A DNA stretch of 32,718 nt from Leptolyngbyaceae cyanobacterium CSU_1_3 (GCA_012034655.1 JAAUOZ010000049.1:1-32718), one strand, 5' to 3'; positions 17,257 through 26,111 are shown, numbered from the stretch's first letter. Notes: a model not told the origin generated them from the sequence alone. Translations and numbers: made by a program.

Positions 17257-17319
17257 GAGACAACCTTGCATGACGGAATGATTTAATCCACGCTCCTAAG
17301 GGATTTGAGAGGGCCCTGC

Positions 17320-17904
17320 TCATCCCTTCGTCAACACAAAAACGCTCCCCTCGTTGCCCCGACCAATTCTCAGGTCTTCATCTAAATAAGTAATATCTAC
17401 CCAACCCTGCTGATCACGATTTTCGACGTTGATATCGATCGCCACTAGTTTCTGCCCCGACTCAAGCTGCTGAATAAACCGATCGGGGGTCTGGTAGCCA
17501 ATCAAGCGCTGAAGCCCAACCACCGATCGCTCAAACTTCACATCAACTCGCTTCTCAGACACAGGCTTAAAGCGGGCAGCAATGCTGACGATCGCCTCCG
17601 CAAAGGGCAAGCCAATCAGTTCGGCAATATTATAGAGTTTGGCCTCCGGAGCGCGAATACTCTGGTAGACCTGCCCCAATTTCAAAAAGGGTATTTGATC
17701 GATGCTCAAAATGCCGCGACTGGTCGTATAAATCAATCGCCAATCGCCATCTAATAAATCCAACGCTTCGATCGGGCGAGGAGTGGGGTTGCGATCCTCA
17801 AGCTGCGCGATCGCAGAAAGAATAGACTGCTTCTGAGAATCGGTTGCCAAAAGGCCTCGATTTTTGCCCGCGATCGCTTCTAGTAGTGTTGCCTTCCCGA
17901 TCAT
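17320..17904 (-). CDS. PAP/fibrillin (plastid lipid-associated) family protein
   Basis: 194 aa, near full family length. The beginning (KATLLEAIAGKNRGLLATDSQKQSILSAI) and the LDGDWRLIYTTSRGIL motif are diagnostic of the PAP_fibrillin domain; GQVYQSI, a central variable part, and the C-terminal WVDITYLDEDLRIGRGNEGSVFVL block complete the lipocalin-like fold. In plastids these proteins bind lipids and isoprenoids in plastoglobules and at thylakoids, often linked to photoprotection; the cyanobacterial role is inferred by analogy. The start is ATG at 17904. It is minus-strand and divergent from the DUF3134 gene across 324 bases. Confidence 0.93.
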   Translation of the reverse strand: MIGKATLLEAIAGKNRGLLATDSQKQSILSAIAQLEDRNPTPRPIEALDLLDGDWRLIYTTSRGILSIDQIPFLKLGQVYQSIRAPEAKLYNIAELIGLPFAEAIVSIAARFKPVSEKRVDVKFERSVVGLQRLIGYQTPDRFIQQLESGQKLVAIDINVENRDQQGWVDITYLDEDLRIGRGNEGSVFVLTKG

Positions 17905-18228
17905 TTGTGTGCAACTCCGTAAACAGATGATAGGATAGCCGACTTATTACCCATCGTAATTCTGCGCCAACAATCAGAGAGGTGTGATTACAAATTTTCT
18001 CAATCAAGTAGTTTTTTCAACCCGTGAGCTTTTGGGCTTGCAGCAATTGAAGCCCTGGACAGTTAGTAAGCTGGAAACAGCAATCTTGACATCTTTGCAA
18101 AAATGTGAAAACTTTTTTGAGCCAAATTCCCTAGTGAATGGTAAACTCTGGTTGTTTCGCCGAATCGAGAGTTAGAGATAAGATTTAGGTAAAGCGGCAT
18201 TAACTTTTGTTTTGAGTTAAAACATTTC
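17905..18228. other. Divergent intergenic region
   Basis: 324 bases between the fibrillin and DUF3134 genes. A 63-codon frame at 17984-18175 has no protein-like signature. Promoters for both flanking genes must lie here, but no clear -35/-10 pair stands out to me. Confidence 0.5.
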
Positions 18229-18465
18229 ATGACCTACAATCCCTCATTACGTGAAGAACCTCGGGGTCAACGGGCAGCCGTGATTCCAGTTCGGCAAGAG
18301 TCTTCTATCCTAGATTGGCTAGAGAGCACAGGTCGCCTCCTAGCACGAGAACCCTCAGAGACGGTTTACCCTGGCGATGAGGAAGAAATCAACGAATTCA
18401 TCGCAGAAGATGACAACTCCTTCGATCTAGATGATGACGACGATGACCTCGACCTCGAAGACTAG
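18229..18465 (+). CDS. DUF3134 family protein
   Basis: 78 aa. A small soluble protein with a conserved N-terminal half (MTYNPSLREEPRGQRAAVIP, then SSILDWLESTGRLLARE) and a very acidic C-terminus made almost only of Asp, Glu and Leu. This layout is that of DUF3134 proteins, which I know only from cyanobacteria and whose function is not known to me. The acidic tail may be disordered or act as a binding surface. The start is ATG, with TTGAGTT-rich leader and no strong ribosome site. An AT-rich hairpin follows at 18503. Confidence 0.88.
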   Translation: MTYNPSLREEPRGQRAAVIPVRQESSILDWLESTGRLLAREPSETVYPGDEEEINEFIAEDDNSFDLDDDDDDLDLED

Positions 18466-18502
18466 CTCTCCGCTCAGCAAAGTTTCCTGAGTTGCCTAGA
18501 AT

Positions 18503-18546
18503 TTTAGATTTTAGAGGTCAGATTCAATCCAAATCTAAAATCTAAA
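18503..18546. terminator. AT-rich hairpin after the DUF3134 gene
   Basis: TTTAGATTTTAG (18503-18514) and CTAAAATCTAAA (18535-18546) are perfect 12-bp inverted arms with a 20-nt loop. The stem is AT-rich and no T-run follows, so it is an atypical terminator or a small repeat. Confidence 0.4.
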
Positions 18547-18603
18547 CAATGGATCTTCACCTGGCAGACTTAGTTTGGTAAACCCCTAGACTCAAATCTC
18601 TGT

Positions 18604-18655
18604 GGTAAGCCAAAATTGTACTAGGGTAAGCCAAATGTGATGCCGTGAGCCAAAA
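18604..18655 (+). promoter_or_regulatory. Three spaced direct repeats upstream of mraY, possible operator
   Basis: GTAAGCCAAA occurs at 18605 and 18626 and as GTGAGCCAAA at 18645, spaced 21 and 19 bases, about two helical turns. They precede a TTGACG (18667-18672) that could be a -35 box with TAAAGT (18688-18693) as -10. Regular spacing suggests cooperative binding of a regulator; none is known to me for this motif. Confidence 0.35.
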
Positions 18656-18774
18656 TTAACTCAATCTTGACGATAAGTTAACTGGCTTAAAGTAAAGTCC
18701 AAATTATTCAGAGACTTTCCGAAGAAATCAATCTGGTTCGTGTGGTGTTCTGTGTGGAGTGAAGTGAGAATCTC

Positions 18775-19869
18775 GTGGACGCAAAGCTATTTTCAAATCG
18801 ATCATTCAGTCTTTCAGGAACACGCCTTTTTGTGTTCTTGACCCTTGGGCTTTCGGTTTCTGCTCTTATTTTAGACTGGCTGGCTGGACGATCGCTGAAT
18901 CAGGGTGCATCGCTAACCGTGCCGTTTTGGGTTTCGGCACTGGCAACGGCTGGAGTCGGCTATTGGGCGGTTCCTCTCCTGCGATCGCTCAAAGCTGGGC
19001 AGGTGATTCGAGAAGACGGCCCACAATCGCACCTTAAAAAAGCAGGGACTCCCACAATGGGCGGGGCATTTTTTGTGCCCGTAGCGATTTTGCTGGCAAT
19101 CATGCTCTCCGGTTTCTCGATCAATGTCATGGCGGTCTCTGCGCTGACAATGGGTTATGCAGCGATCGGCTTCTTTGACGACTGGCAGATTATTCGCTAC
19201 AAATCTAATAAAGGTATTTCTCCTCGCCTCAAAATGGGGCTGCAAATTGCCTTGGCGATCGCCTTCTGTGTTTGGATGTTAGTCACTCAGCCTGCCACAA
19301 TCACCAATTTGGCACTGCCCTTTGGCTTGGCGTTGCCCCTGGGTGGCTTGTTCTGGCTGTTGGCAGGCTTTGTCTTGGTGGCAGAAAGCAACGCGACGAA
19401 TCTGACCGACGGTATGGATGGGCTGGCTGGAGGAACGGTTGCGATCGCTTTGCTCGGTTTGGGTGCGGTGGTAGGCGGCAACTCCCCGGATCTGATGATT
19501 TTCTGTGCTTGCCTGAGTGGCGGCTGTCTTGGGTTTTTGGTACACAACCGCAACCCGGCTCGTGTCTTCATGGGTGACACTGGCTCACTCGCCCTGGGCG
19601 GTGCATTAGCAGCCGTGGCGCTGATCAGCAATTCTTTGTTTGCACTGCTGATTTTGAGCGGGTTGTTTGTGATTGAAACGCTCTCGGTTATTGCTCAGGT
19701 CGCCTACTACAAGGCAACGAAAGACTCCAATGGTGTGGGCAAGCGATTGTTCAAAATGTCGCCCTTTCACAATCATTTAGAACTGACGGGGTGGACGGAA
19801 ACGCAGGTTGTTGGTTGGTTCTACGCGATCGCCACAATTCTTGCAGTGCTCACATTCACGGTTCGCTAA
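18775..19869 (+). CDS. mraY: Phospho-N-acetylmuramoyl-pentapeptide transferase MraY
   Basis: 364 aa. Integral membrane enzyme that moves phospho-MurNAc-pentapeptide from UDP to undecaprenyl phosphate, giving lipid I for peptidoglycan. Conserved blocks: KKAGTPTMGGAFF, the aspartates in FFDDWQIIR, NLTDGMDGLAGG, FMGDTGSLALGGAL and the C-terminal PFHNHLELTGWTE. About ten hydrophobic helices are visible. The start is GTG at 18775, chosen because MDAKLFSNRSF fits cyanobacterial MraY and a GGAGTGAAGTGAG purine stretch precedes it. It is not followed by other cell-wall genes: tRNA-Ser comes next. Confidence 0.97.
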   Translation: MDAKLFSNRSFSLSGTRLFVFLTLGLSVSALILDWLAGRSLNQGASLTVPFWVSALATAGVGYWAVPLLRSLKAGQVIREDGPQSHLKKAGTPTMGGAFFVPVAILLAIMLSGFSINVMAVSALTMGYAAIGFFDDWQIIRYKSNKGISPRLKMGLQIALAIAFCVWMLVTQPATITNLALPFGLALPLGGLFWLLAGFVLVAESNATNLTDGMDGLAGGTVAIALLGLGAVVGGNSPDLMIFCACLSGGCLGFLVHNRNPARVFMGDTGSLALGGALAAVALISNSLFALLILSGLFVIETLSVIAQVAYYKATKDSNGVGKRLFKMSPFHNHLELTGWTETQVVGWFYAIATILAVLTFTVR

Positions 19870-19955
19870 GTAAATTTTGCAGCCAACGATTCACTAATTT
19901 TGAAACTAGGTCGCGCAGTTGAGCAAAATCTAGTATCATAGTGAATCGACACCTT

Positions 19956-20044
19956 GGAGAGATGGCTGAGTGGTCGAAAGCGGCAGATTGCTAATCTGTT
20001 GATGGTTTTAGGACTATCCGAGGGTTCGAATCCCTCTCTCTCCG
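19956..20044 (+). tRNA. tRNA-Ser (anticodon GCU)
   Basis: 89-nt class II tRNA. Acceptor arms GGAGAGA (19956-19962) and TCTCTCC (20037-20043) pair, with G as discriminator. Anticodon stem GCAGA/TCTGT encloses loop TTGCTAA with GCT at 19990-19992, reading AGC/AGU serine codons. A long variable arm (GATGGTTTTAGGACTATC) and the T arm GAGGGTTCGAATCCCTC confirm Ser. CCA is not encoded. Confidence 0.97.
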
Positions 20045-20067
20045 TTCAAGAAAACTGCTTAAGGTTG

Positions 20068-20102
20068 GGTCGTAGACTATTAAACTGTCTACGACCTTTT
20101 TT
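20068..20102 (+). terminator. Rho-independent terminator after tRNA-Ser
   Basis: GGTCGTAGAC (20068-20077) and GTCTACGACC (20087-20096) form a perfect 10-bp stem with a 9-nt loop, followed by six T. Confidence 0.93.
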
Positions 20103-20341
20103 GCCTCTATGCCCTAGTTCTATGAAGTACGGCATAGGGGCAGCAGAAAGTCTACCTGGATTCGACATTTAACCCATTGGCTCTGTCTTCAGCTTTCTGG
20201 CTAAAGTTATAGAGCCAACTTCACGAGTTTTCTGTGCTTTTGTTGGGTAATTGGTTTAAGATGAGGCTCAATTTCTAGTTGGTTGCGCCGTGTAGACCGA
20301 GGGCAACCGAACGTCGTGAAACGTTGAGGGGTTAGATTTAG

Positions 20342-21682
20342 ATGAGTCACTTGTCTCCAGCAAACAGTCCCAGGTTTAGACGGGGAATCGCGATCGCTGC
20401 CGCTACTCTGTCTGTGGGGTTGCTCACCGCAGCTTGCCAAGAAGACACTCCACCTCCAAATGCAGCTTCTCCGGGTGGAACCACCTCCCCGGCTGCTTCC
20501 CCAGCCACTGATTCTAAAGGGCTGAAGCTCGGATCGCTGCTGCCAGCTACCGGAGATTTGGGGTCGATCGGGCAACAGATGAGTGCCACCGTTCCTTTGC
20601 TAGTAGAAACGGTGAACCAGTGCGGCGGCGTAAATGGTGCACCTGTTACGCTTGTCTCAGTTGACGATCAGACAGACCCTTCGGCTGGCACAGAAGGGAT
20701 GACCAGGCTCGCAGAGGCGGAGCGAGTCGCCGGAGTGGTAGGCTCCTTTGCGAGTAGCGTTTCGACCGCAGCTCTACCGATCGCGGTTCGCAACAAGGTT
20801 GTTCTGATTTCTCCGGGCAGTACCAGCCCCGTGTTTACCCAACAAGCCAGGGAAGGCAGGTTTCAGGGCTACTGGGCGCGAACGGCTCCCCCTGATACGT
20901 ATCAGGCTCAAGCGTTGGCCAAGCTAGCCCAAGAACGAGGTTTTAAGACGGCTGGCACAGTGGTGATCAACAATGACTATGGCGTGGGGTTTGAGAAAGA
21001 ATTTGTGAAAGCCTTTGAAAGCTTGGGTGGCAGGGTGACCAATGCCGCTAGACCAACTCGCTACGATCCCAAAGCAACTACCTTCCAGACCGAGGCGACG
21101 GCAGCTTTTGCAGGTAATCCTAATGCGGTCGCGGCGGTGCTTTACGCAGACACAGGCAGTTTACTGATCAAATCGGCGTTTGAGCAGGGCGTAAGCAAAG
21201 GCACGCAGTTGTTGCTCACCGATGGCGTTTATTCGGCTGAGTTTGTTTCTAAAGTGGGCAAAACTCAAGATGGCAAGTCGATTTTGGCAGGGGCGATCGG
21301 GACGGTTCCAGGGGCGAACGGTAAAGCCTTAGACGCTTTTACGAAACTTTGGGCCGAGAAGAAAAAGCAACCCCTCGCGCCCTATGCTGCCCATGCGTGG
21401 GATGCTGCCGCAATTCTCACCTTGGCGGCTCAAGCCTCAAAGACTAACACCGGAGACGGCATCAAGAGCAAAATTCGCGAAGTCACCAACGCTCCTGGCA
21501 CAGAAGTCACCGATGTCTGTAAAGGACTCGAATTACTCAGCAAGGGCGAAGATATCAACTACCAGGGTGCAAGCGGCAACGTAGATATTGACGAAAGTGG
21601 CGATGTTGTGGGCAACTATGACGTGTGGACTGTCAAAGAAGATGGCTCTCTGGCAGTGGTTGGGAAGGTAAGTCCGAAGTAA
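20342..21682 (+). CDS. ABC transporter substrate-binding lipoprotein (branched-chain amino acid/LivK type)
   Basis: 446 aa. The N-terminus has Arg residues, a hydrophobic stretch (GIAIAAATLSVGLL) and a lipobox ending LLTAAC, so it should be a lipoprotein facing the periplasm. After a Pro/Ser/Ala linker comes a type I periplasmic binding fold: LKLGSLLPATGDLGSIGQQM, VNGAPVTLVSVDDQTDP, GVVGSFASSVSTAALPIA, INNDYGVGFEKEFVKAF, VAAVLYADTGSLL. These match the Leu/Ile/Val- and neutral amino acid-binding family; the ligand is not certain. No permease or ATPase gene lies beside it, so it is either an orphan or serves a distant transporter. A small GGTTGC/GCAACC hairpin sits in the leader (20281-20308). 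Confidence 0.9.
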   Translation: MSHLSPANSPRFRRGIAIAAATLSVGLLTAACQEDTPPPNAASPGGTTSPAASPATDSKGLKLGSLLPATGDLGSIGQQMSATVPLLVETVNQCGGVNGAPVTLVSVDDQTDPSAGTEGMTRLAEAERVAGVVGSFASSVSTAALPIAVRNKVVLISPGSTSPVFTQQAREGRFQGYWARTAPPDTYQAQALAKLAQERGFKTAGTVVINNDYGVGFEKEFVKAFESLGGRVTNAARPTRYDPKATTFQTEATAAFAGNPNAVAAVLYADTGSLLIKSAFEQGVSKGTQLLLTDGVYSAEFVSKVGKTQDGKSILAGAIGTVPGANGKALDAFTKLWAEKKKQPLAPYAAHAWDAAAILTLAAQASKTNTGDGIKSKIREVTNAPGTEVTDVCKGLELLSKGEDINYQGASGNVDIDESGDVVGNYDVWTVKEDGSLAVVGKVSPK

Positions 21683-21713
21683 GCAGAATCAGACAAAGAT
21701 CTGAGCCATTCTT

Positions 21714-22523
21714 CTATGCGTCGATCGCAGGCGTAATCAGATCATCGATCCAACCATCGATTTGGGCGAGGAGACGGTGGGATGCGGAAGACTCGATCGC
21801 GTCTGCGTCGGCAAAGCGATCGAGGGCGCGGTGATAGTCGGCGATCGCATAGTTCCAATCGCCCGACAGGTGATGAGTCCGCCCTCTCGCGCCAAAAATG
21901 TGTGCTTCCAAAACGCTGGTAGAACCGTTCGAGAGCAATAGGGTGATCTGGAGGGCGTGGTCAAAATTCTCGATCGCCTGTGAATATTCTTCTAATTCAC
22001 GAAATGTGATGCCCTGATTGATCCAGGCGCGAACGTTGGTTGGGTCGAGGTCGATCGCCATTTCATAGTCGGCGAGAGCCTCGGTGAGGCAACCCTGGGC
22101 TGCGTAGTAGTTGGCGCGATTGTTGTAGGCGCTTGCCAGTCTGGGGTTGAGACGAATCGCGTGATCGTAGTCGTGCAGGGCTGAGGCAAACTGTCCCGAT
22201 TGAAAGTAGACCAATCCACGGTTGTTGTAGTCTACAGCACTCAGTGGGTTACGCTCAAGCAGCAGGTTTAGCCCATCGATCGCGTCAATGAAGTTTCCCT
22301 GGCGGGCTAGAGATAGCGATCGTTGTCTGAGCAACCGATCCTGCTCGCTGGGTTCTAGCCAAACTGCCTGCCTGGTTACGCCACTTCTGCTTGCTGATTG
22401 TTTGCGAGGGCTGCGGGATAAAGGCTGTGCGCCACGGCGAGAAGCCTGGGTTCTTCCACCCTTGAGAAAAGTCGGGCGCAGCGATCTGAGATTGTCTTGG
22501 CTGAGAGAAATACGAGCGTTCAT
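21714..22523 (-). CDS. TPR-repeat protein
   Basis: 269 aa from ATG 22523, which follows GTGAGG at a proper distance; the frame is open 16 codons further but that segment lacks a ribosome site. The first 70 residues are basic and Ser/Arg-rich. Then come about five TPR units: RQGNFIDAIDGLNLLLERNP, DYNNRGLVYFQSGQFASALHDYDHAIRLNP, AYNNRANYYAAQGC.., AWINQGITFRELEEYSQAIENF and a final unit with RGRTHHLSGDWNYAIADYHRAL. TPRs bind partner proteins; no enzymatic domain is present. It is convergent with the substrate-binding lipoprotein gene, the stops being 31 bases apart. Confidence 0.85.
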   Translation of the reverse strand: MNARISLSQDNLRSLRPTFLKGGRTQASRRGAQPLSRSPRKQSASRSGVTRQAVWLEPSEQDRLLRQRSLSLARQGNFIDAIDGLNLLLERNPLSAVDYNNRGLVYFQSGQFASALHDYDHAIRLNPRLASAYNNRANYYAAQGCLTEALADYEMAIDLDPTNVRAWINQGITFRELEEYSQAIENFDHALQITLLLSNGSTSVLEAHIFGARGRTHHLSGDWNYAIADYHRALDRFADADAIESSASHRLLAQIDGWIDDLITPAIDA

Positions 22524-22959
22524 GCAGTCCTCACTAGGCTTCTGGATTAACCTTATCGATTTAAATATCAAAGTTTTTCTGCCTACGTGTCATAACCCAA
22601 TACGCCTCTGGATAGATATTGGATTTACGGAGCGAGTTGAAGTATTAGCTGACGTATTAGATATTGGTTTCTACAAGCGCAGTAGGGCAATTTCCGCAGA
22701 AGGGCAGATTCAAAAACATCCCTTAATGCTTTGCCTTGTTAAGGAGTTAGACAACTGCGGTCAAGTAAAGATGGCAAATCCACACAAACTTTGCGTAATC
22801 TTAATATTCCCTCACAATTAATTTACTAACAGTTCACGATTGGGTGATTTCTGTGTTGCGAGTCATAACGTCTTACCTCGCAGCGATCGCCCCAGTTGAT
22901 AAAATGAAACAGTAATATACGTAACGCACCCGGCTCAAACTGGGCCGGAACAACAACCT
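22524..22959. other. Intergenic region with divergent promoters
   Basis: 436 bases between the TPR gene and the gene at 22960. Frames here are not protein-like. The AT-rich end (GTTGATAAAATGAAACAGTAATATACG, near 22895-22920) probably holds the promoter for the downstream gene, but no properly spaced -35/-10 pair can be fixed. Confidence 0.4.
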
Positions 22960-23423
22960 ATGACGACGACCTCTTCCTACCCCAATGCAACTGATTTAAC
23001 CGCCGAAGATTATCTAGTGCTGGGTCTAGCAACCTGCTATATCAAAGAAGATGGCGAAGTTCATGAAGTAAAGGTAGTTGAGCCAATCCCGTCTGCGGCC
23101 TTGGAAGCGATCGTCAAAGGTATTCCGACTTCTTACTCAATGGCGGCGGCGACGACGATCGGTGCGGTTTTGCCAGGTGAAACCCCTCAACTACCGACGG
23201 GCTTTCCGCCTGAGTCTCAGTTTTGTGACGATTTTAACTTTCGGGCGACGGCAGCAGCGCGAACCTTCAAGGCACGATCGCAGGCGCAAACTCACATCTC
23301 CATCGGCACGCTTCGCACCGATTTCAACCATTCGACCGAGCGCAAGCGATGCTCAACTCTCAGCGTATTGTCAGCACCGAAGACAACGTGAAACAGCACG
23401 AATATACGCACAAAACGCTGTAG
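22960..23423 (+). CDS. Conserved cyanobacterial hypothetical protein, one-base frameshift near the 3' end
   Basis: About 154 aa. The frame from ATG 22960 gives a soluble acidic protein (LTAEDYLVLGLATCYIKEDGEVHEV, EPIPSAALEAIVKGIPTSY, FPPESQFCDDFNFRATAAART). It changes frame near 23346-23350: one missing base after AAGCG. In the next frame it continues with ERKR-MLNSQRIVSTEDNVKQH and ends EYTHKTL at the TAG 23421-23423, which is far more protein-like than the terminal CSTLSVLSAPKTT of the unrepaired frame. I recall close cyanobacterial relatives with this ending but no function. It is followed by a glutathione S-transferase gene 120 bases on. Confidence 0.75.
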
Positions 23424-23544
23424 ACGAGTTGTGACTGACGAATTTTGAGTGGGGCATGGGGGCAGCCTTAGTAATTTCGATTGCTATAGAATAGTACAGA
23501 AATACTAAATTTTCAATCAATTTCCTTGTGATGGGAGGTTACGA

Positions 23545-24102
23545 ATGTTGAAGCTCTACGAAGGGGCGCGGAGTCGGGCCTCGATCGTCCAGTGGTATCT
23601 AGAAGAGTTAGAAATACCCTACGAGTTTGTGCTGTTGGATATGTCCGTTCAGGAGCATTTGCAGCCAGAGTTTCGGGCGATCAATCCGTTTGGTAAGGTT
23701 CCGGCGATCGTGGATGGTAATTTTTCGCTCTGGGAGTCAGGGGCAATTTTGCTCTACTTAGCAGAAAAATACGGCAAAGCTTTCGATTCGCCAGAAACCC
23801 AGGGAACGATCATGCAGTGGATTCTATTTGCCAACGCTACCTTAGGGCCTGGTGTGTTTGTCGAAATCAGTCGCGAAAAGGAAACACCCCGTCTGATGCA
23901 GCCCTTAAATGAAATGTTTGAACGTCAGCCCTTTGTGTTGGGCGATCGCTTCTCTGTAGCAGATGTGGCCGTGGGTTCGATGCTCTGCTACATTGCGCTC
24001 TTGCTCAAGCTGGATCTGAGCGCCTATCCTCAAGTGGTGGGCTATATGAAGCGTATTTCAGAACGTCCAGCCTTTGCAAAGACGATCGGCAGCCGACAAT
24101 AA
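23545..24102 (+). CDS. Glutathione S-transferase family protein
   Basis: 185 aa. The N-terminal thioredoxin-like domain (MLKLYEGARSRASIVQWYLE, then NPFGKVPAIVDGNFSLWESGAILLYLAEKYG) has the cis-Pro VPAI and the ESGAI glutathione-binding motif; the catalytic position is probably a Ser in RSRAS. The C-terminal all-helical domain carries FVLGDRFSVADVAVGS, the usual N-capping motif. It probably acts in the cytoplasm on glutathione conjugation or reduction; the substrate is unknown. GGGAGG lies at a proper distance before the ATG. No frameshift. Confidence 0.93.
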   Translation: MLKLYEGARSRASIVQWYLEELEIPYEFVLLDMSVQEHLQPEFRAINPFGKVPAIVDGNFSLWESGAILLYLAEKYGKAFDSPETQGTIMQWILFANATLGPGVFVEISREKETPRLMQPLNEMFERQPFVLGDRFSVADVAVGSMLCYIALLLKLDLSAYPQVVGYMKRISERPAFAKTIGSRQ

Positions 24103-24106
24103 AAAA

Positions 24107-24210
24107 ACGTCAGTTCGGCGACGGGACTTTTGCCCTCACCCCCAACCTCTCTCCCCAGGGCGAGGGACTGCAAAGCCTGACACTTTCGCGGCTCCTCCGT
24201 CTCCTTGGGC
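24107..24210 (+). repeat. Dispersed pyrimidine-rich repeat, copy 3
   Basis: AACGTCAGTTCGGCGAC, TTTTGCCCTCACCCCC, CTCTCCCCAGGGCGAGGGACT and CAAAGCCTGAC follow the order seen at 5813-5903; its right part matches the reverse of 250-310. It begins five bases after the glutathione S-transferase stop. Confidence 0.65.
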
Positions 24211-24234
24211 AGAAAAAATTTGGGCAGAAAACAT

Positions 24235-24263
24235 AAAAAGGGAACCGCAAAAGCTGTCCCCTT
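24235..24263 (-). terminator. Terminator of psbK
   Basis: On the minus strand AAGGGGAC and GTTCCCTT (24263-24256 and 24245-24238) form a stem with one mismatch, followed by TTTTTAT within the T-run, about 45 bases past the psbK stop. Confidence 0.6.
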
Positions 24264-24308
24264 AAAATTTACAGTCTTAGGTTTTGTTTAAGTCTGCTTG
24301 AGAGAAAG

Positions 24309-24446
24309 TTATCTAAAACCGACGGCTGCTTGCCACACAAAAGCCAGCAACAGAAAGAAAACTGGAATAACGGGCAGAACATCCACTAGGGGATCAAAGA
24401 TCGAATACGCTTCAGGTAGTTTTGCTAAGAGCAGGGCTGCTTCCAT
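24309..24446 (-). CDS. psbK: Photosystem II reaction centre protein K
   Basis: 45 aa. The mature part [20 protein letters not shown] followed by [17 protein letters not shown] is the signature of PsbK; the first eight residues (MEAALLLA) are the short leader removed in maturation. It is a single-helix subunit of photosystem II in the thylakoid membrane, near CP43. The gene lies 59 bases downstream of tgt on the same strand, an arrangement seen in other cyanobacteria, and is probably cotranscribed with it. A terminator follows. Confidence 0.97.
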   Translation of the reverse strand: MEAALLLAKLPEAYSIFDPLVDVLPVIPVFFLLLAFVWQAAVGFR

Positions 24447-24505
24447 GACTCGATTGCCTCTCCAACACAGAGTTCATAATTGACACCAATTTTAACACGA
24501 TCGTC

Positions 24506-25615
24506 TCACTCGATTGGCCCCAACCACTGGGCAAATTCTTGCTTGAAGGTTCCCTTAAAAATTGCGGCTCGAATCCGTTGGGTAAAGCGCACTAGCTCCG
24601 TGATGTTGTGAATCGAGAGCAAGGTGTAGGCCAAAAGCTCCTGGGCCCGCAGTAAGTGGCTTAGATAAGCGCGCGAGAAATTTTGACAGGTGTAGCAAGG
24701 GCAGGAAGCATCCAACGGTATAAAGTCTTCTCTAAATCGAGCGTTTTTCAAATTCCAGCGATCGCCCTCGACGAGCGCTGACCCATGCCGCGCCAGGCGA
24801 GTCGGAATTACACAGTCAAAAAGATCCATACCTGCGGCGATCGCCCGCACCATTTCTCGATAGGTTCCGACCCCCATCAGGTAGCGAGGCTTATTATCTG
24901 GTAATAGGGGAGTCGTAGCCCGGACAACCCGATCGATAATTTCTGGAGCTTCCCCCACGCTAACCCCGCCGATCGCGTAGCCTGGTAGGTCTAAATCGGA
25001 CAGCATCCGCACTGCTTCGGCTCTCAGATCTAAATATTCGCCTCCCTGGACAATCCCAAACAAGGCCTGATCCGATCGTTTGTGCGCCTGAATGCAGCGC
25101 TTGAGCCAGTCGTAGGTGCGGTCTGTGGCTTTCTCAACTGCCTCGCGCCCTACCCCCGTCGGTGGGCATTCGTCAAACGCCATAATCACATCTGCACCCA
25201 GGGCATTTTGAATCTGAATCGATCGCTCCGGGGTGAGGTGAATCATCTGCCCATCGCGGGGAGAGCGAAAGGTCACGCCCTCGTCAGAAATCGATCGCAT
25301 CTCGCTCAGGCTAAAAACTTGAAAGCCACCCGAATCGGTCAGCATCGGCTGCGACCAATTCATAAATCGATGGATGCCGCCTGCCCGTTCTACAATTTCT
25401 TCTCCTGGTTGCAGGTGGAGATGGTAGGTATTTGCCAACACCATCTGCGCCCCTGTCTCTTTTAGCTGGGCTGGAGTCACAGTTTTGACATTTGCCAACG
25501 TGCCGACGGGCATAAAGCGAGGGGTTTCTACCGTACCGTGGGGGGTGAAAAAAGTTCCGGCGCGGGCGTGGGTGTCACAACAACGAGCCTGGCACTGAAA
25601 AGAAAAATTGCTCAA
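24506..25615 (-). CDS. tgt: Queuine/preQ1 tRNA-guanine transglycosylase
   Basis: 369 aa, normal length. The enzyme exchanges guanine 34 for preQ1 in tRNAs with GUN anticodons during queuosine synthesis. The catalytic aspartates are in [13 protein letters not shown] and in [15 protein letters not shown] and [10 protein letters not shown] form part of the substrate pocket, and the C-terminal zinc site [10 protein letters not shown] is present. The start is TTG at 25615 ([10 protein letters not shown] read as Met); no nearby ATG gives a better beginning. Upstream on the same strand, 43 bases away, lies the 150-aa hypothetical; psbK is downstream. Confidence 0.97.
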   Translation of the reverse strand: MSNFSFQCQARCCDTHARAGTFFTPHGTVETPRFMPVGTLANVKTVTPAQLKETGAQMVLANTYHLHLQPGEEIVERAGGIHRFMNWSQPMLTDSGGFQVFSLSEMRSISDEGVTFRSPRDGQMIHLTPERSIQIQNALGADVIMAFDECPPTGVGREAVEKATDRTYDWLKRCIQAHKRSDQALFGIVQGGEYLDLRAEAVRMLSDLDLPGYAIGGVSVGEAPEIIDRVVRATTPLLPDNKPRYLMGVGTYREMVRAIAAGMDLFDCVIPTRLARHGSALVEGDRWNLKNARFREDFIPLDASCPCYTCQNFSRAYLSHLLRAQELLAYTLLSIHNITELVRFTQRIRAAIFKGTFKQEFAQWLGPIE

Positions 25616-25658
25616 AGTTCTGTGGAGATCTGTGGAGGACGATCGACAAGATCATATT

Positions 25659-26111
25659 CTAGAAGGATTCTTCGTCATCTAGATGCACATCCCAGCTTGC
25701 GGATAGGACTTCAGCAACCATGGCCTCTAGGGCTGCTGCGTTCAAGGTTCTACCCGTCTGATCTTGAAGTGGGTTAGAAAGGGGAATCAACCGCAACTGA
25801 CGAGTTTCTTGGATCAGATCGAAATAAGCTTCTTTCTCGCCAGACTGGCTCAACTCTAGATAGTCAAAACTCTGGACGTTGAGGTAAAGCGCATGATTGG
25901 CAATTAAAGTGGCCCGGTAGGGATCGGCAAAAACCTCTAAAATGCATCCTTCACCTTCGCCGATCGGCTGACCGTCTTGAAGGTGAAGATAGCGAACCCG
26001 GTTGAGGTCAGCTAGGAGACGCTGCATGTCTCGCTTATCGACGATCGTTCCCACGTCTACGATGCAAGGCGCAGGAAGATCAGTGTTTCCGGAGGGTTGG
26101 TCGTGACTCAT
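25659..26111 (-). CDS. Conserved cyanobacterial hypothetical protein
   Basis: 150 aa, soluble, acidic at the C-terminus (SWDVHLDDEESF). Clear blocks are CIVDVGTIVDKRDMQRLLADLNRVRYLHL, GEGCILEVFADPYRATLIANHALYLNV and FDYLELSQ. It has no recognisable enzyme motif or membrane segment. The well-formed alternation of strands and helices suggests a compact single domain. It stands 43 bases upstream of tgt in the same direction and may be in a unit with tgt and psbK. I do not know its function. Confidence 0.75.
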   Translation of the reverse strand: MSHDQPSGNTDLPAPCIVDVGTIVDKRDMQRLLADLNRVRYLHLQDGQPIGEGEGCILEVFADPYRATLIANHALYLNVQSFDYLELSQSGEKEAYFDLIQETRQLRLIPLSNPLQDQTGRTLNAAALEAMVAEVLSASWDVHLDDEESF

